Shown here piece by piece: positions 10,725-22,489 of a DNA stretch of 64,000 nt; position 1 is the first letter of the stretch; each line of letters opens with the position of its first letter. The translations under genes and the position numbers were made by a program. The notes below the pieces were generated by a model. The model ran no database searches, was not told where the DNA came from, and saw nothing but the letters and a program-made list of their open reading frames with translations. Source of the DNA: Tillus elongatus (taxonomy: Eukaryota > Arthropoda > Insecta > Coleoptera > Cleridae); the NCBI GenBank assembly GCA_964006375.1, contig OZ023269.1:131985547-132049546 (forward strand), written 5' to 3'.

Positions 10725-11340
10725 TGAATTTTCTTTAAAAAAAAATCACTAATGAGGAGATCCCGACTTTTGAATTTTAAAAAAAATTCTTTAAATGAGC
10801 GCTAATTAGGCCCCCTAGAACACATATCCGGGGACATAATTTTTATATGTTTGGTGAGTACCTTCCTTTTGCAAGTGGCTTGGATAAGTTCGTTAGCCAG
10901 GAAAATCGGCCCAGGTTTTCCCGTAAAACCGTAAAATTTTGTGTTTCCTTTCTAAAAAAAAAATTATATCTTTGGAAATAACAAAGTAAGGGCAACTAAA
11001 TTTGGTACGCGTATTTGTATTATAAAGAGTGAACCATGTACCAAAACTTAGGTCTCTTAAGTTTAAAGACAAAAAAGTTATGGGCACTTAATTTTTTTTT
11101 GGAGTTTTCCTCAAAACGTCAAAGCCGCGATTTGAAACGTCAAAATTGACAATGTTTAGGCAAAGAACGGGAAACAAATCCGTATTGTGAAAAGAAAATG
11201 TTGCAAGAGTGTTCTGCGAACCCTCAAGTTTCAGCTTCAACCTTCATTGCCCCCCATTTTACTAAAATATTTACAGAAAATTCATTTCAAATAGACACTT
11301 GCTCTGATACTTTGACTGTCGGTTTTGTTAAGTTGATGCT
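10725..11340 (+). repeat. Repeat family A copy without an AT array
   Basis: It carries the hairpin start TAGTGAATTTTC/AAATCACTAATGAGGAGA, then CCCCCTAGAACACATATCCG, the GCTTGGATAAGTTCGTTAGC block, and a right part with CAAAACGTCAAAGCCGCGAT. Where relatives have 60-100 bp of (AT)n this copy has only TTTTTATATG, so the array is not obligatory. Confidence 0.65.
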
Positions 11341-11373
11341 TTCGCTGTAGGTTTAGTTAAGTTTATGGGTTAA

Positions 11374-11581
11374 CTCCTTAGAGTGGTGGACAAAGGTGGG
11401 TAAAGGAAATATGTAAGGACACTCTAAGGCCTCAATCTGCCTACTCCTTAGAGTGGTGGACAAAGGTGGGTAAAGGGAATATGTAAGGACACTCTAAGGC
11501 CTCAATCTGCCTAGTCCTTAGAGCGGTGGACCAAGGTGGGTTGGGTTGCTGTAGCTCGATTACGGGGCCTCAATCTGCCTA
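11374..11581 (+). repeat. 70-bp tandem repeat, about 2.9 units
   Basis: Units begin CTCCTTAGAGTGGTGGACAA at 11374 and 11444, and GTCCTTAGAGCGGTGGACCA at 11514, with a spacing of 70 bp. The third unit diverges after its first half but ends with the same CCTCAATCTGCCTA. The array directly precedes a Penelope-like 3' end, so it may belong to that element. Confidence 0.85.
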
Positions 11582-11639
11582 CTCCCCAAATCTCGCCGGA
11601 GATCGTCTGTGAGGTCTCAGTGTGTTCAACCCTAGGCCT

Positions 11640-11830
11640 CAGAGAGATCTCGGTTAATTATTCGACTTCAGTCAAATTTAAAAAAGGTTTTTTTATGTTT
11701 GTCATTTAATAATTAGTTTAGTAGAACTCACGTTATATCCTTGAGAATGGAATAAATTTTTCCGAAAGCTCGGCCTATAATAAAGAGTTTTATTTTGCAA
11801 CTGACGGCTTTCCCACAATGTTTTGATAAA
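11640..11830 (+). mobile_element. Penelope-like element 3' end, solo fragment
   Basis: This region matches the 3' end of the Penelope-like element at 53000-53160. Shared segments are ACTCACGTTATATCCTTG, GAATAAATTTTTCCGAAAGC and GTTTTATTTTGCAACTGACG with GCTTTCCCACAAT. The RT and endonuclease are missing. Confidence 0.7.
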
Positions 11831-11855
11831 TAAGACTATTACCGTCACGAAAAAC

Positions 11856-11859
<4 letters not shown>

Positions 11860-11948
<89 letters not shown>
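11860..11948. repeat. (TA)n microsatellite
   Basis: An 89-bp TA run between the Penelope-like 3' end and an inverted copy of repeat family B. Confidence 0.97.
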
Positions 11949-11949
<1 letters not shown>

Positions 11950-11952
<3 letters not shown>

Positions 11953-12415
11953 CATGTGATAAATCAAAAAATAACTAACCGATTTCGATTAAACTCGGCA
12001 AATGCCTTTCTTTTATTGATGGCTTGGATGAGTTCGTTATCCAGGAAAATCGGTCAGGGTTTTCCGGGAACATTTTGAGTTTTCTTTTGAAATTTTTTTT
12101 TTAACCGAAACTTACAAAGCTGTTTCAGGGAAATTTAATAGATATGTTGCCTTGTGAGAGACCTTAATACGTACCAAAATTCAACTTTATAAGTTTATAG
12201 AAAATTGAGTTATTCAAATTTTGAGTTTTCTTTCGAAGAAATTTTTTTCTCCGAAAATTACAAAGTTATTTTAATTGAATTTGGTCTTTATATTGCCTTA
12301 GGAAATATCTTACTGCATACCAAAATTGAACTTTCTGAGTCAATAAAAAATTGAGGTATTCAAATTTGAAGCATTTAATAAAAATTCACTACCACAACGC
12401 ACTTGCTGTGTTCCG
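11950..12415 (-). repeat. Repeat family B, inverted copy
   Basis: The reverse complement of the arrangement at 4003-4440, again with two versions of the CTCCGAAAATTACAAAGTTA segment. It ends at the end motif near 12389-12414 (CACAACGCACTTGCTGTGTT). From 12420 to 14340 I see no gene. An (AT)n array lies at 13218-13293, and a 65-codon open stretch at 13015-13212 has no recognisable similarity. Confidence 0.65.
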
Positions 12416-13214
12416 AATTTTTTTGAATATCAAGCCTTTACTTCAACACTCTTCAAAAAAAGTTCCCAAATTTTATACAAACATTTATGCTTAATTTTTG
12501 GTTCTTTTTGACCATTTAGCACAGAAAAACTTCCGTTTGGTCATAAAACTTAATAAGTTTTACTTTTCATAGATAATCTTTTTGTCTTGTACTCCGTTTG
12601 AGCGTTTAACTAAAAAAATTAAATGTTGGTATATTTTATCGTCGAGAGGAACTTGGGTACAAAACTTCAACAAAATAATATTTATAGAAACTAATATGTT
12701 TCGGAAAAAAAACGAATAAAACTATCTAGAAAAACTATTTGGGTAGAAAATGCACTGATTTAAGTTATCTACAAAATTAAGATACCGTTACATCAAAATC
12801 AATCAACGATTTTTTGACTTATCGAAGTGATATATGATGTAGAGTAATTCTAAAATTACTTAATCATCTCTAAATTTCTACTAGATTTCTATAACATTAT
12901 CTTTTAATTATTTTTCGATTCTAAATTGTTTGATATTTATCGACTTATAGAAACTATTTCTAGTTTGTAATAATTTTATAATTGGCTCGATGAAGATCAT
13001 TTATTCATTTTAAATTGGTAAAACATCATGTAGGTACTACAGTATCAGGCTGGACTTCACCCTTAGCCCTGAGATTTGCACGACAGACGTTTTGTGATAT
13101 TGTTGTTAAAAGTATTCGAAATTTGGCCCAGGAAATATATCAAAAAATATTTGCCCGATTGTCAATTTCTAAATACATTACTTCAGAAGGAATTTACATA
13201 AATGTGTATTAAAG

Positions 13215-13217
<3 letters not shown>

Positions 13218-13293
<76 letters not shown>
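13218..13293. repeat. (AT)n microsatellite
   Basis: A 76-bp AT run in otherwise featureless DNA. Confidence 0.96.
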
Positions 13294-13296
<3 letters not shown>

Positions 13297-14977
13297 AAAA
13301 TATAAATATACAAATGGTTAAATCGTTAAAAGAGTTTTAAAGTTTGTCAACTCAGCATATTTAGGGGAAAAGCTTCTTAAAAACTGACGGATCAAATATT
13401 CTGTGAGCTTTTTTAACAAAAAAATATATTTTTAGCAAATTAGCAAGCAAGTTACAAGTTTTAGAAAACTCGCATAAAAGTAGTAGATATAATTAACAAA
13501 TATCAGCTTTTAAGATTGGTTTTGTTAAATTGTTGAACGAAAATTAAGTGTTTCATAAGTTTTAGAAGGCATTATCCCTTCTAAGATTAATATATCAAAA
13601 ATATTTTAAAGATATAAAGTTTTAAGGTTTAAACTAAAAACATATAGTTCTGCGGCCTCGTCAATAAACTGTTTTCTGTAAATACGTATGGAGTGCAAAA
13701 TTTTTACCCCCTTTAGTTTTTTCTTTATTCTGTCTAGAAAAAAAAACATTAACAGAAGAGCTGTAGGGGATTTTCTTTTGAGTTTAATGTACCTTCCAGA
13801 AAAACTATAGAGGATCGCGTTTGAGATACAAACACAACATTTGATGTTTTAATGGAAGACCTGTATATCCTAGGTGTTTTGTAAAGTTATATCCCTTATT
13901 AGTCGAAATAAAAGTTATCAAAAATAAAATAAAAGATTTACGTTATTTCTTCTATCCAAAGAATATGACAATGGGGATTGCACTAATTGACAACTTTACT
14001 GTGTACAAAGAAATATTTTCTACATCTAAAAAGTATGCTTAAACGTATTCTAATTTGCACAATATAATTAATTATACCTAATGTCAACAGTGTTACGACC
14101 TTATTTTCACAAAACTACAAGGTTGCTACCCTACCAAAAAGCTACTTAAATCAAAAATAAAACATCACTTACATTGACAACAAATAAAGATGAAAAAAAC
14201 AAGTAGGCTCCAATATATATCCATGTTGCCAAATTCCTAAAAACTCCCAAAAAACAAACTCAAAACCACCCCGAGTTATGATTAACTTCAAGTTAATCAA
14301 AAGTGGCAACACAATGTTTATTTCTACATAGAAAATCAAGCTGTCAGTTCAAACACTCGCGGCAACCGGTTGATTTAAAAAGCACGTTGTAATTTAATAA
14401 TATAAATAATTGAAGAACCGGCAGAGGTAGATTATCTTTGAGGCCTCCAGGTCCAGCTTTCAAGAAGTCTTCTCGGGATCTGATTTGGGCAGTTAAATGT
14501 CGAGAGAGTGGAATTTGGATTGCAGGTAAAACCACAGAGAAACTGGATCCACTGGGCACACGAGAATACGACAGCAGGTGTAGCGCTCTAGCGTATAGCG
14601 TAAACGGCGAGCGTAAGTTACGTACGTGTTCTGTCGTCCAGTCCAGCCGAGCGTGCTTTGGGGTGCTCTAATAGTAATTGAATGAACGGCCTTTCGAGTT
14701 ATGAATGAAGAGAATCAGAATATAACCACATCCATAGCCAGGAGCCCCGAGGTAGTAGAGGTATAGAAGAGAGGATTTCTTTGCACCGTTGTCAAATCTA
14801 CACAATAACAGTGAACTAGTGAACTACGATTCTCTAAATAGTACTGCATCATTATAGCCCAACACTCTTACCTTAGACGCATTCATTTGTACGTCTCCTG
14901 TCTCCTATCAGCTTCGTCTGATACATTTGTACTAAGTGAAGATTGAAACCTGTGATGAGCACTGATAAGTACACTTG

Positions 14978-15095
14978 GAGAACCCAAATCACATCTTTTT
15001 AAAGACCCGACGATCGTTTCACTAGCAAAGTTAGCGTCATCAGCGGATGAAAAATTCAGACCTTTAAAAGATGTGTTGATGATTGGGGTTCTTCA
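14978..15095 (-). ncRNA. Degenerate hammerhead ribozyme in a hairpin repeat
   Basis: Read on the minus strand: CTGATGA (15043-15037), one extra base, helix II GCTAAC/GCTAGT with loop TTT and one A-C mismatch, GAAA (15020-15017), palindromic CGATCG (15016-15011), and TC before GGG. Core bases are present, but the first pair of helix I is mismatched. Outer arms pair further: AGAACCCAAATC plus ACATCTTTTTAAAG on one side, CTTTAAAAGATGTG plus GATTGGGGTTCT on the other. It shares GTACACTTGGAGAA with the relative at 49111-49207. Hammerheads with such short stem III are known from Penelope-like elements and retrozymes. This copy is probably impaired. Confidence 0.5.
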
Positions 15096-15109
15096 TTTGT
15101 ATTTATTCT

Positions 15110-15365
15110 GCCTATCTAAAGTATTATAGGCTTTCTCCAAGTCTGTAAACTTGGAATATACTTTCTTTTCTTGGTCAGTACAGTCTCTTCCTATCATAAA
15201 CCCGCACTGAACGTCCTAAATCTTTCCCCTAATCAGCTATCTCCCTCATTCTATTATTACTCTCTCAAATAGCTTACATACAACACTTAGTAAACTTATT
15301 GTTTGCTAATTTTTGCACTCTTGCTTCCCTTAGCTTCATATAAGGCAACCATGATAGCGTCCTTC
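15110..15365 (-). pseudogene. Degenerate LINE reverse transcriptase relic
   Basis: On the minus strand, broken frames read GWKDAIMVALYEAKGSKSAK, then MREIA, then AGFMIGRDCTDQ, then SKFTDLEKAY. This is the order of the first RT motifs in RTE/CR1-like LINEs: a GxMVPLYKGKGS-type motif, then GFxxGRxCTDQ, then the F-D-LEKAYD motif. Several stops and frameshifts are present and there is no active-site YxDD. Confidence 0.6.
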
Positions 15366-15374
15366 CACCCTATT

Positions 15375-15490
15375 GACACTATCAGTGAATTTTCTTTAAA
15401 AAATCACTATGAGGAGATCTCGACTTTTGAATGTTGAAAAAAATTCTTCAAATGAGACGCCTCTTAGAACACATATCCGGGATCAGTTTC

Positions 15491-15568
<78 letters not shown>

Positions 15569-16345
15569 CTGGGTGTGTGTGTATCACACCGATAACCCAA
15601 AAAATAAAGGGCCGATTTTGATAAAATTTGGTGAGTAATTTCTTTTTGTAAGTGGCTTGGATAAGTTCGTTAGCGAGTAAATTCGGACCAGCGAAAATTT
15701 TTGGTTTTCCCCTGGAAAAAATTCATGTCTTCGGAAATAACAAAGATATGGCAACCACATTTGGCAAGCTGGTTTACGTTGTAAAAGTCAAACTCTGCAC
15801 CAAAATTTATGTCTCTATGTTAAAAGTCAAAAAAGTTATAGGCACTAAATGAAGCAAAATTTTAGTGCCACTAAAAGTCAGAGAAGACGCAATACCAAAA
15901 TATTGTATGTGTTAAACAAAATCTATTAAATATTACAGACAACGTTTATCTTTTCATGGCGCAAAAAGTTCAAGAAGTACCAAAAAGATTACTTAGAGAA
16001 TTTTATAATTTTTCTCCTGTAAATTTCAAATTGGAGATTTGAAACGGGAAAATTAGTATAACTATTGCGGTTTGTGGATGGAGAATATAGCATAAAATGT
16101 ATATTAGAATGTTCTAGATTTATGCTACTGTACTTATTCGTTAAAATAACTGAAAGTCTGCCTCTAAAGACCTTACATATTACAAATAAATAACTTAAGA
16201 CCATTATCGGTTATCTACCTTTCTTCATCTGATCAGATTGTGTAATTCCAGTATATTTTTTAGCTGCTTTTTGTTGAAAATGAAAGATATGCACTTTTAA
16301 GACTTCTAATTAAAGTTTAATAGTAGCTGTTGTTGCCCTTAGTTG
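15375..16345 (+). repeat. Repeat family A, near-complete copy with (AT)n
   Basis: A long, ordered copy. The hairpin start GTGAATTTTCTTTAAAAAAT is at 15384, then TGAGGAGATCTCGACTTTTG, ACACATATCCGGGATCAGTT, (AT)n at 15496-15560, ATCACACCGATAACCCAAAA, GCTTGGATAAGTTCGTTAGC, the AAAGTTATAGGCACTAAATG block, and AAAGTCAGAGAAGACGCAAT. A tail through about 16345 is shared with 5240-5640. The order matches the copy at 48555-49110. Confidence 0.7.
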
Positions 16346-16499
16346 GTAAAATCGTTTCATAGTTAACATAGACGTAGAGATTTGTGACATGAGAAGAGGT
16401 TGCTTTCTTTTCTATAATCGGATTCAATTTTTACAGCATCCACAGACAAAAGAATGTTTTCTGTGGAGCCATAGAAAAAGTATCTAGTTCTGTATTTAG

Positions 16500-17250
16500 A
16501 TCAGATTTTAAATATTTTTTAATTTATTTAATTTATTCCTATTAGTCAATTCTCTTGTACAAAATGTTCTTTTAATAGCAAATTTTCTCATAAATGAATT
16601 TAACGAATTTTCTTTGAAGAAACGTTTGTTGCGAATTTTTTTTATGAAAAATTATTCAATTAATGGAACATTTTTTAAACGAAATTCATCGAAAATAAGG
16701 TTTTAATGGATTTTCGTACAAGCAAATTATTTTATTTTTAATTTTAATTTCAGATTAGGTATATAATTTGAATTTTATGTATTCCTTGTGCAAAATTTTC
16801 TGTAAAAGGATATTTAGCCATTTTTTGCAGAAATTGTTTTGTGCTTCGTAGAAATCATTGTTTGCAAATTTTCATCAAATTTTATTTTTTTATTGTTGTG
16901 CCGTCGAAAAAGTTTTTGTGAAAAATTATATTTTGGTAGGTGCGTAAATTAACTTTAAATGGTTGGTTGGCCAGGAAAATCGGACCAGTTTTTTTTATTT
17001 ATTTAATTTATTTTTATTAGCGAATTTTCTTGTACAAAATGTTGTTTTAATAGCGAATTTTCTTATAAAGGAATTTAATGAATTTTCTTTGAAGAAACAT
17101 TTGAGAATTTTTGTATGAAAATTTATTTAATTGATGGAGTATTTTTTAAAGTAAATTCGTCGAAAATTAATTTCTAATGGATTTTCGTGCAAACAAATTA
17201 TTTTATTTTCAATTTTAATTACAGATTACGTATATGTTAGGTTGGTGACT
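16500..17250. repeat. Duplicated AT-rich repeat (two direct copies)
   Basis: Two direct copies, about 16510-16790 and 16985-17240, share AGCGAATTTTCTTGTACAAA-type starts, TTAATGAATTTTCTTTGAAG and GGATTTTCGTGCAAACAAAT. A third copy lies at 49270-49540. No coding content is visible. From 17260 to 17550 I see nothing. Confidence 0.65.
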
Positions 17251-17551
17251 ATAGGTCTGGTTTTCACCCTTTTGGGGTTATTATCAACCTGCAGAACAAA
17301 AATTACTTTTATGACTATAAATTTATAGTTTTCCAAAAAAACTTGGTTTTAATTTTTGCCCATGTGTTAAGAATTTCTGACTCTGATTTAAATAAAACAT
17401 TTTTATCTGGTGAATCATATTGATAATTTGTATACCGCGTATCAAAATTCAAAGTTTTAGCATAGACATCGAATTTTAAAATTCTAATTGTTAAAAACAA
17501 AAATATTATTATGATAGTGTGGAGTCCAATACTTGATGTAAATGCATTGTA

Positions 17552-17821
17552 AACTTAGATAAATAAACAAAGTGTTACACTATTTTATTTAATGAATAAC
17601 TGCAGTTTCGCTGAAGTTCTCAGCTTTGCGAATGAAAGTCTCTTTCATTCTGTATTTGACAATTTAATGAATAACTGCAGTTTCGCTAAAGTTCTCAGCT
17701 TTGCGAAATACAGAATTAAAGTGACTTTTGTGCTGTATTTGACAAAGCTGAGAACTTTAGCGAAACTGCAGTTATACATTCAATAAAATAGTGTAAATCA
17801 ATATGTTTATTTATCTAAGTT
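17552..17821. repeat. Hairpin (foldback) MITE, about 270 bp
   Basis: The two ends are near-perfect inverted repeats. The left begins AACTTAGATAAATAAACAAA and the right is the reverse complement of AACTTAGATAAATAAACATA. Pairing continues through ACTGCAGTTTCGCT and AAGTTCTCAGCTTTG, giving arms of about 85 bp. The inner segment TTAATGAATAACTGCAGTTT is also repeated directly at about 17587 and 17668. Confidence 0.85.
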
Positions 17822-18965
17822 AAAAATATTACTTCTGCAAATTATTTTATATCTCATTTTTCATTAATTTTTGTAATCTAATACTATAAAATACTTTCCT
17901 TAATAAAATAAGAAAAAGTTTAGTAAGTATATATAGTACTAGACATAGGGAAAACTTATAATGTGGCAAACGCGCCGCCTGCAATTTGACTGTCCAGGTA
18001 GATGATGAGGATGAGCCGCAGGCGCAAGCGCGCATGCAGTGATCGCAAACTATTACTGACCACTGTATATCAACAGGTAGTGAAAAACAATATAAAACAG
18101 ATTGCGCCCAAGAAATATCATTAAAGAAATATTATTATCACTACCAGACTGAAAAATGTGAAATAGGAATCTAGATATACGATTACTTGATTATGCTTAT
18201 TTATGTTTATAAATGAGATTGATGGTTTATTGACCGTTGACAGTCTTAAATCCGTCATATCACTATTTTTAATTCCTTATAGATATTGATCTTGTGAAGT
18301 TAAATACGAGATGCCACAATAATTAAATGACGAGACTAATCAGGCTGCTTTGAAATATCGTTAGTCTAATTCGCGAAGTGCGTGACTTTGTTTAATTAAA
18401 TTTTACAGGAAATAGTAAAAATCGATTTTTATTACAATTTTGAGTGAATTTTCATTATGAAAATTCATTAATAGAGAGGTAACGATGGTAAATATATACA
18501 GGATGTTTCATAACATGTAGGACCCACGCGCGGGGGTGATTGGGGATCTCAAAATGCAGTCCCTAATCACCTTGTAACATATTTTGAAAAATGTCTACAG
18601 GGCCGTACTAACATTTTTTTCAACTTGTTTCTTACCCATTTTTTTGACAAACCAAACCAACTATGGAAATAAGTCAAGAGATACTTTTTGTAGAAAATTA
18701 AATGCTCTATTTAAAATTTCTAACAAAGATTTCTGCAGGGCCGAACTAAACATTTTTTATGCAACTGAATTATAAAGAACTCATATAACTCCGCCACTGG
18801 TCGCTTGAGAGGCTTGAAATTTTCATCTAATGTGTCAACCTATTAATGGACGTTGTGTATCAAATTTGGTTTGTCTATCTCAATGCAGTCAATGTTTAGC
18901 CAGTTCCCCTTTTCGGATCGGGCTGAAATTTTATATATGTGTCTAAGTCGAGTGACATTGCAACA

Positions 18966-19345
18966 TAGGCTACCAACATTACTATATATTCAATATGGCG
19001 GACGCTTCAAGATGGCGGGTTTTTCTTTTCTCACAATCCCCCTAATATGGGTATCAAATTGAAAGGCATTGCGAGTAAAATACAGTAGGCTATGTAACGC
19101 TTTTATAAATTCAAAATGGCGTCCGACGCAAAAGGGCGGAATATATTTTTTGTCACAACTCTTGACATGCGTATCGAAAAAAAAAGGGCTTCACGAGTAA
19201 AATACAGCGGGATAGGTGGAGCTCTAATAAATTAAAAATGGCGGCCGACGTAAGATGACTGACTATTTCTTTCTTAACAACCTATAAATAAAAGGCCTTC
19301 ACGAGTAAGGTACAGTAGGCTGGGTGGCGCTTTCATAAATTTAAT
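18966..19345 (+). repeat. Minisatellite of about 110-120 bp units, 3.2 copies
   Basis: Units start at about 18966, 19086 and 19207, with a partial fourth at about 19317. Each contains an AGGCT(A/G) start, an AATATGGCGGACGC or AAAATGGCGTCCGACG core, TCACAAC, and a CACGAGTAAAATACAG-like end. Units differ by several substitutions and small indels, so the array is old. From 18420 to 18960 I see dispersed-repeat-like sequence (ACAGGATGTTTCATAACATG) but no gene. Confidence 0.75.
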
Positions 19346-19569
19346 ATTGATATTGTTCTCGTTTTAGTCCACCTAAATAATAAAAGCATGTTCACTTATT
19401 TTACTAATATCTATAAATAATTGACAACCACCTACATTTTAGGGTTATAAGTCGCAAGGTTGATTTTTGAAACAGGAATTTTCATATCTTCGTTTTTCGA
19501 AAGAGAGTTAAGCATTGTTCTAGAAGAAATTGATATTTATTGGGGAGATATGCATTTTTCTAAATCCAT

Positions 19570-19702
19570 TCTCTTTTAGTGAATTTTCTTAGAAAAAATT
19601 CACTAATGGAGAGATCCCGACTTTTGAAAAAATGTCTTTAAATGCGCCCGAACTAGTGCACCTAGAACCCATATCCAGGGTCAGTTTCAATTTCTATATG
19701 TT

Positions 19703-19780
<78 letters not shown>
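19570..19780 (+). repeat. Repeat family A left part with (TA)n
   Basis: TTTTAGTGAATTTTCTTAGA with its inverted partner is followed by GAGAGATCCCGACTTTTGAA, CCCATATCCAGGGTCAGTTT and a (TA)n run at 19707-19779. The array ends the recognisable part. From 19790 to 20840 I see no feature. Confidence 0.65.
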
Positions 19781-19781
<1 letters not shown>

Positions 19782-20841
19782 CTATAGATAGCAAATGATA
19801 GGAAATATTACGAAATTTTAATAGGAAAACGGGAAATTTATGCATACTAGTATATATAAAATAAGTGTATACACCCTAATGTAGCAATGAAAGAGTTTTG
19901 GCAGGAGATGTCAACGCCCGACATGAATGTCAGTGACCCATGTAGCAACCCTCGATGTTAAGTTACATTCGAGTAATAAAAAATTATATTATATACTAGA
20001 AATATCCGTAAAGAAACCAAGAACAATGCTTCAGTTTTGTAGGGAGAATGAGATTGTAGATAATATAATTGTAGTTCTGTTGATTTTATTGTATAAAAAA
20101 AAATATATATGACCAAGCTAGCTAAAGACTCAATGTAGTGAAAGAGCGGAGGTCATTTATAAAAAACAAAGGTTTGTAGAATATTAAGGTGATGTGCGCG
20201 TCAGAAAAAAAAACGTAAAAAGACGTTAAAGGTTTGACGGAAAACTTAAACACAGGTGGTGTGACGAACAATAGCGTTTTTTCACCTGTAAGAAAATTAT
20301 AAAAGCAACGGTCCGAGAGGGTACGGGCTTGTCTTGTCTTTTCCATCCAGTGAATTCATCAGTATCACTTTACCAGACCAGGTGATCATCGTCATAATTA
20401 TGTAAGTTGACATAAGAGATTCCAGAGTGCATCGAAGGGAGAGTATAAAACACCTCCAGAGTGCTACGACTATGGAATAAATATATCATAACCAATAAAT
20501 AAATATTATAATATAACCAATAAATGGACAGTAACCTATGGCATGGACAAATTCGAAAGATAATAATAATTAATCAAGGTCCGCATTAATGGAAGAACAA
20601 TAAATAATCCAATAGAAAATATGTCAGTAAGTGTTACCTTTTCTTAAATTGACCAGTGCGGGTTGAATTTCACCAATTTTTACAACAACAATCAAATATT
20701 TTTGTGCTAATAAATTTCAAAAACAAAAATTTTGTTTGAAATAAACGGAAAGAGACCGTGATCTCTATAGAATTATCGATGTATATTGATTATGTAGTAT
20801 CCATGTTTAATTACTTGTGTAATTAGTTATAATGTTACCAG

Positions 20842-21027
20842 AATGTTTTAATAGGGTTTTTCAAGTTATATTTATGTAAAGAATGTTTTAAAATATCTCT
20901 TTGTATTTAACAAGTGTCATATCGGCACAGTTAAATGTTTTAATAGGATTTTTCAATTTATGTTTATGTAATGAATGCTTTAAACGTTTCTGTTTGTATT
21001 TAATGTGTGTCAAATAGACACCGTAAA
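20842..21027 (+). repeat. 92-bp tandem duplication
   Basis: AATGTTTTAATAGG begins two adjacent units at 20842 and 20934. Both continue with TTTTTCAA, TTATGTAA, GAATG, TTTGTATTTAA and a GTGTCA segment. Divergence is moderate. Confidence 0.75.
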
Positions 21028-21322
21028 ATTTGTGTAATGAATTAAATGGAATGTATAACAGATTGTAATTAACGGAAGTATTGTTTTTGGTTGATATTTA
21101 ATCAGCAAAATTGTTATATAGCCATCTGTGCAAAGCGATAGTAATTTTGATCAAGTGAAAATCAATAAATGAATTTAAATAACACATATTAGTGAATTTT
21201 AATTAGTAGAAGCTAGCTGTAATTATAAGGAACCCAACCTGATGATTAGGACCTATGTTCTCAGCTCTATAATAAATTTTTGCAGGTATATACTACCCAT
21301 AAAGTAAAGTAGAATACCATAG

Positions 21323-21324
<2 letters not shown>

Positions 21325-21395
<71 letters not shown>

Positions 21396-21716
21396 CACCG
21401 ATAACTCAAAAAATAATGTTCTGATTTTGATAAAATTTGACATGTACCTTCCTTTTGTAAGTGGTATCGATAAGTTCGTTAGCCAGGAAAATCTAAGCAG
21501 GTTTCCGGGAAAATTTTGTTTGGGTTTTCTTCGGGAAAAAATTTTTATCTCAAAAAATAGAAAAGCTATGGTAACCGAATTTGGTACGTAAGTTTACGAT
21601 ATTAAAAGGAAACTATATACCAACATTTATATTTCTATCTTAAAAGAAAAAAAAGTTATATTTGGTGCCAGATCATTTCTATGAAAATTCACTACCATAA
21701 CGCACTTGCTGCGTCC
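21325..21716 (-). repeat. (AT)n and repeat family A right part
   Basis: A (AT)n run (21325-21393) is followed by ATCACCGATAACTCAAAAAA, GATAAGTTCGTTAGCCAGGA and the inverted end motif CCATAACGCACTTGCTGCGT at 21694-21713. From 21720 to 22180 I see nothing else. Confidence 0.65.
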
Positions 21717-22183
21717 AAACTTTTTAAACTCCGAGAATGGTCCCAGTAAATATATTTCTTCTCGCATTCTTCTAGCATTATTTTAATTGTATTAACGTAT
21801 ATTTTTAAAGTCTCTAGACCTGTTGTTTGATCTTATTTTTATTTATTTTATAATAAGAAACTATATATGTCTTTGGACTCGGTCTACTTATTTATAATTA
21901 GCTGTTTTTAATAAACATCCTTCCAGACTTGTTAAAGCTTTTTACGCAAGTGTAGTGGTATATTAATTGCAATGCAAATTAAATTGGATAATTTAGCTTT
22001 GCAAGATACAGGTTTCTAATTAATATCAAAAGTAATTAAACGTCTGTCCGATGTCTTATATTATTTAAGTGCAGATAGTTCTAGATACAAACAAACTGTA
22101 GGTAAAAACATATAAATTTGTAACGAATGGGTTCTATTGCTATGCGTGGCGAACTAAAATTGAGTAACAAAGTTAAAAAAGTC

Positions 22184-22489
22184 TGGACGCAGCAAGTGCG
22201 TTATGATATTGAATTTTCATTAAAATGTTTTTAATAGCAAATATGTGATTTTTAAGAAAGCAGGTATCAAATTTGGCTACCAGTATAACTTATATAGTAG
22301 AAACAATGTGCCATGTTTCATCAAAATAACTTTATTGTTTGAAAATGTACAAACATTTCCGAAAGTAACTTAAAGTGTTCCCGAAAAAAACTGGGTTCTC
22401 GGTCAACCTTATAGGTTAATAGCAAATTAAGCTATTCAAATTTGAAGCATTTAATGAAAATTCGCTACCATAACGCACTTGCTGCGTCC
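22184..22489 (+). mobile_element. TIR MITE, complete 306-bp copy
   Basis: The ends are inverted repeats: GGACGCAGCAAGTGCGTTAT at the left and ATAACGCACTTGCTGCGTCC at the right. The inverted pairing extends inward as GAATTTTCATTAAA / TTTAATGAAAATTC. Full relatives lie at 35293-35597 and 61934-62226. There is no ORF and no unambiguous target duplication; T- and A-rich runs flank it. It is a non-autonomous DNA-transposon-like element whose superfamily I cannot assign. Confidence 0.75.

Noticed and set aside
17735..17780. CTGAGAA ... GAAACTGCAGTT in the hairpin MITE as another hammerhead
   Set aside because: The core needs CTGANGA and has A for G. No helix II or helix I can be paired, and the sequence is explained by the inverted repeat.
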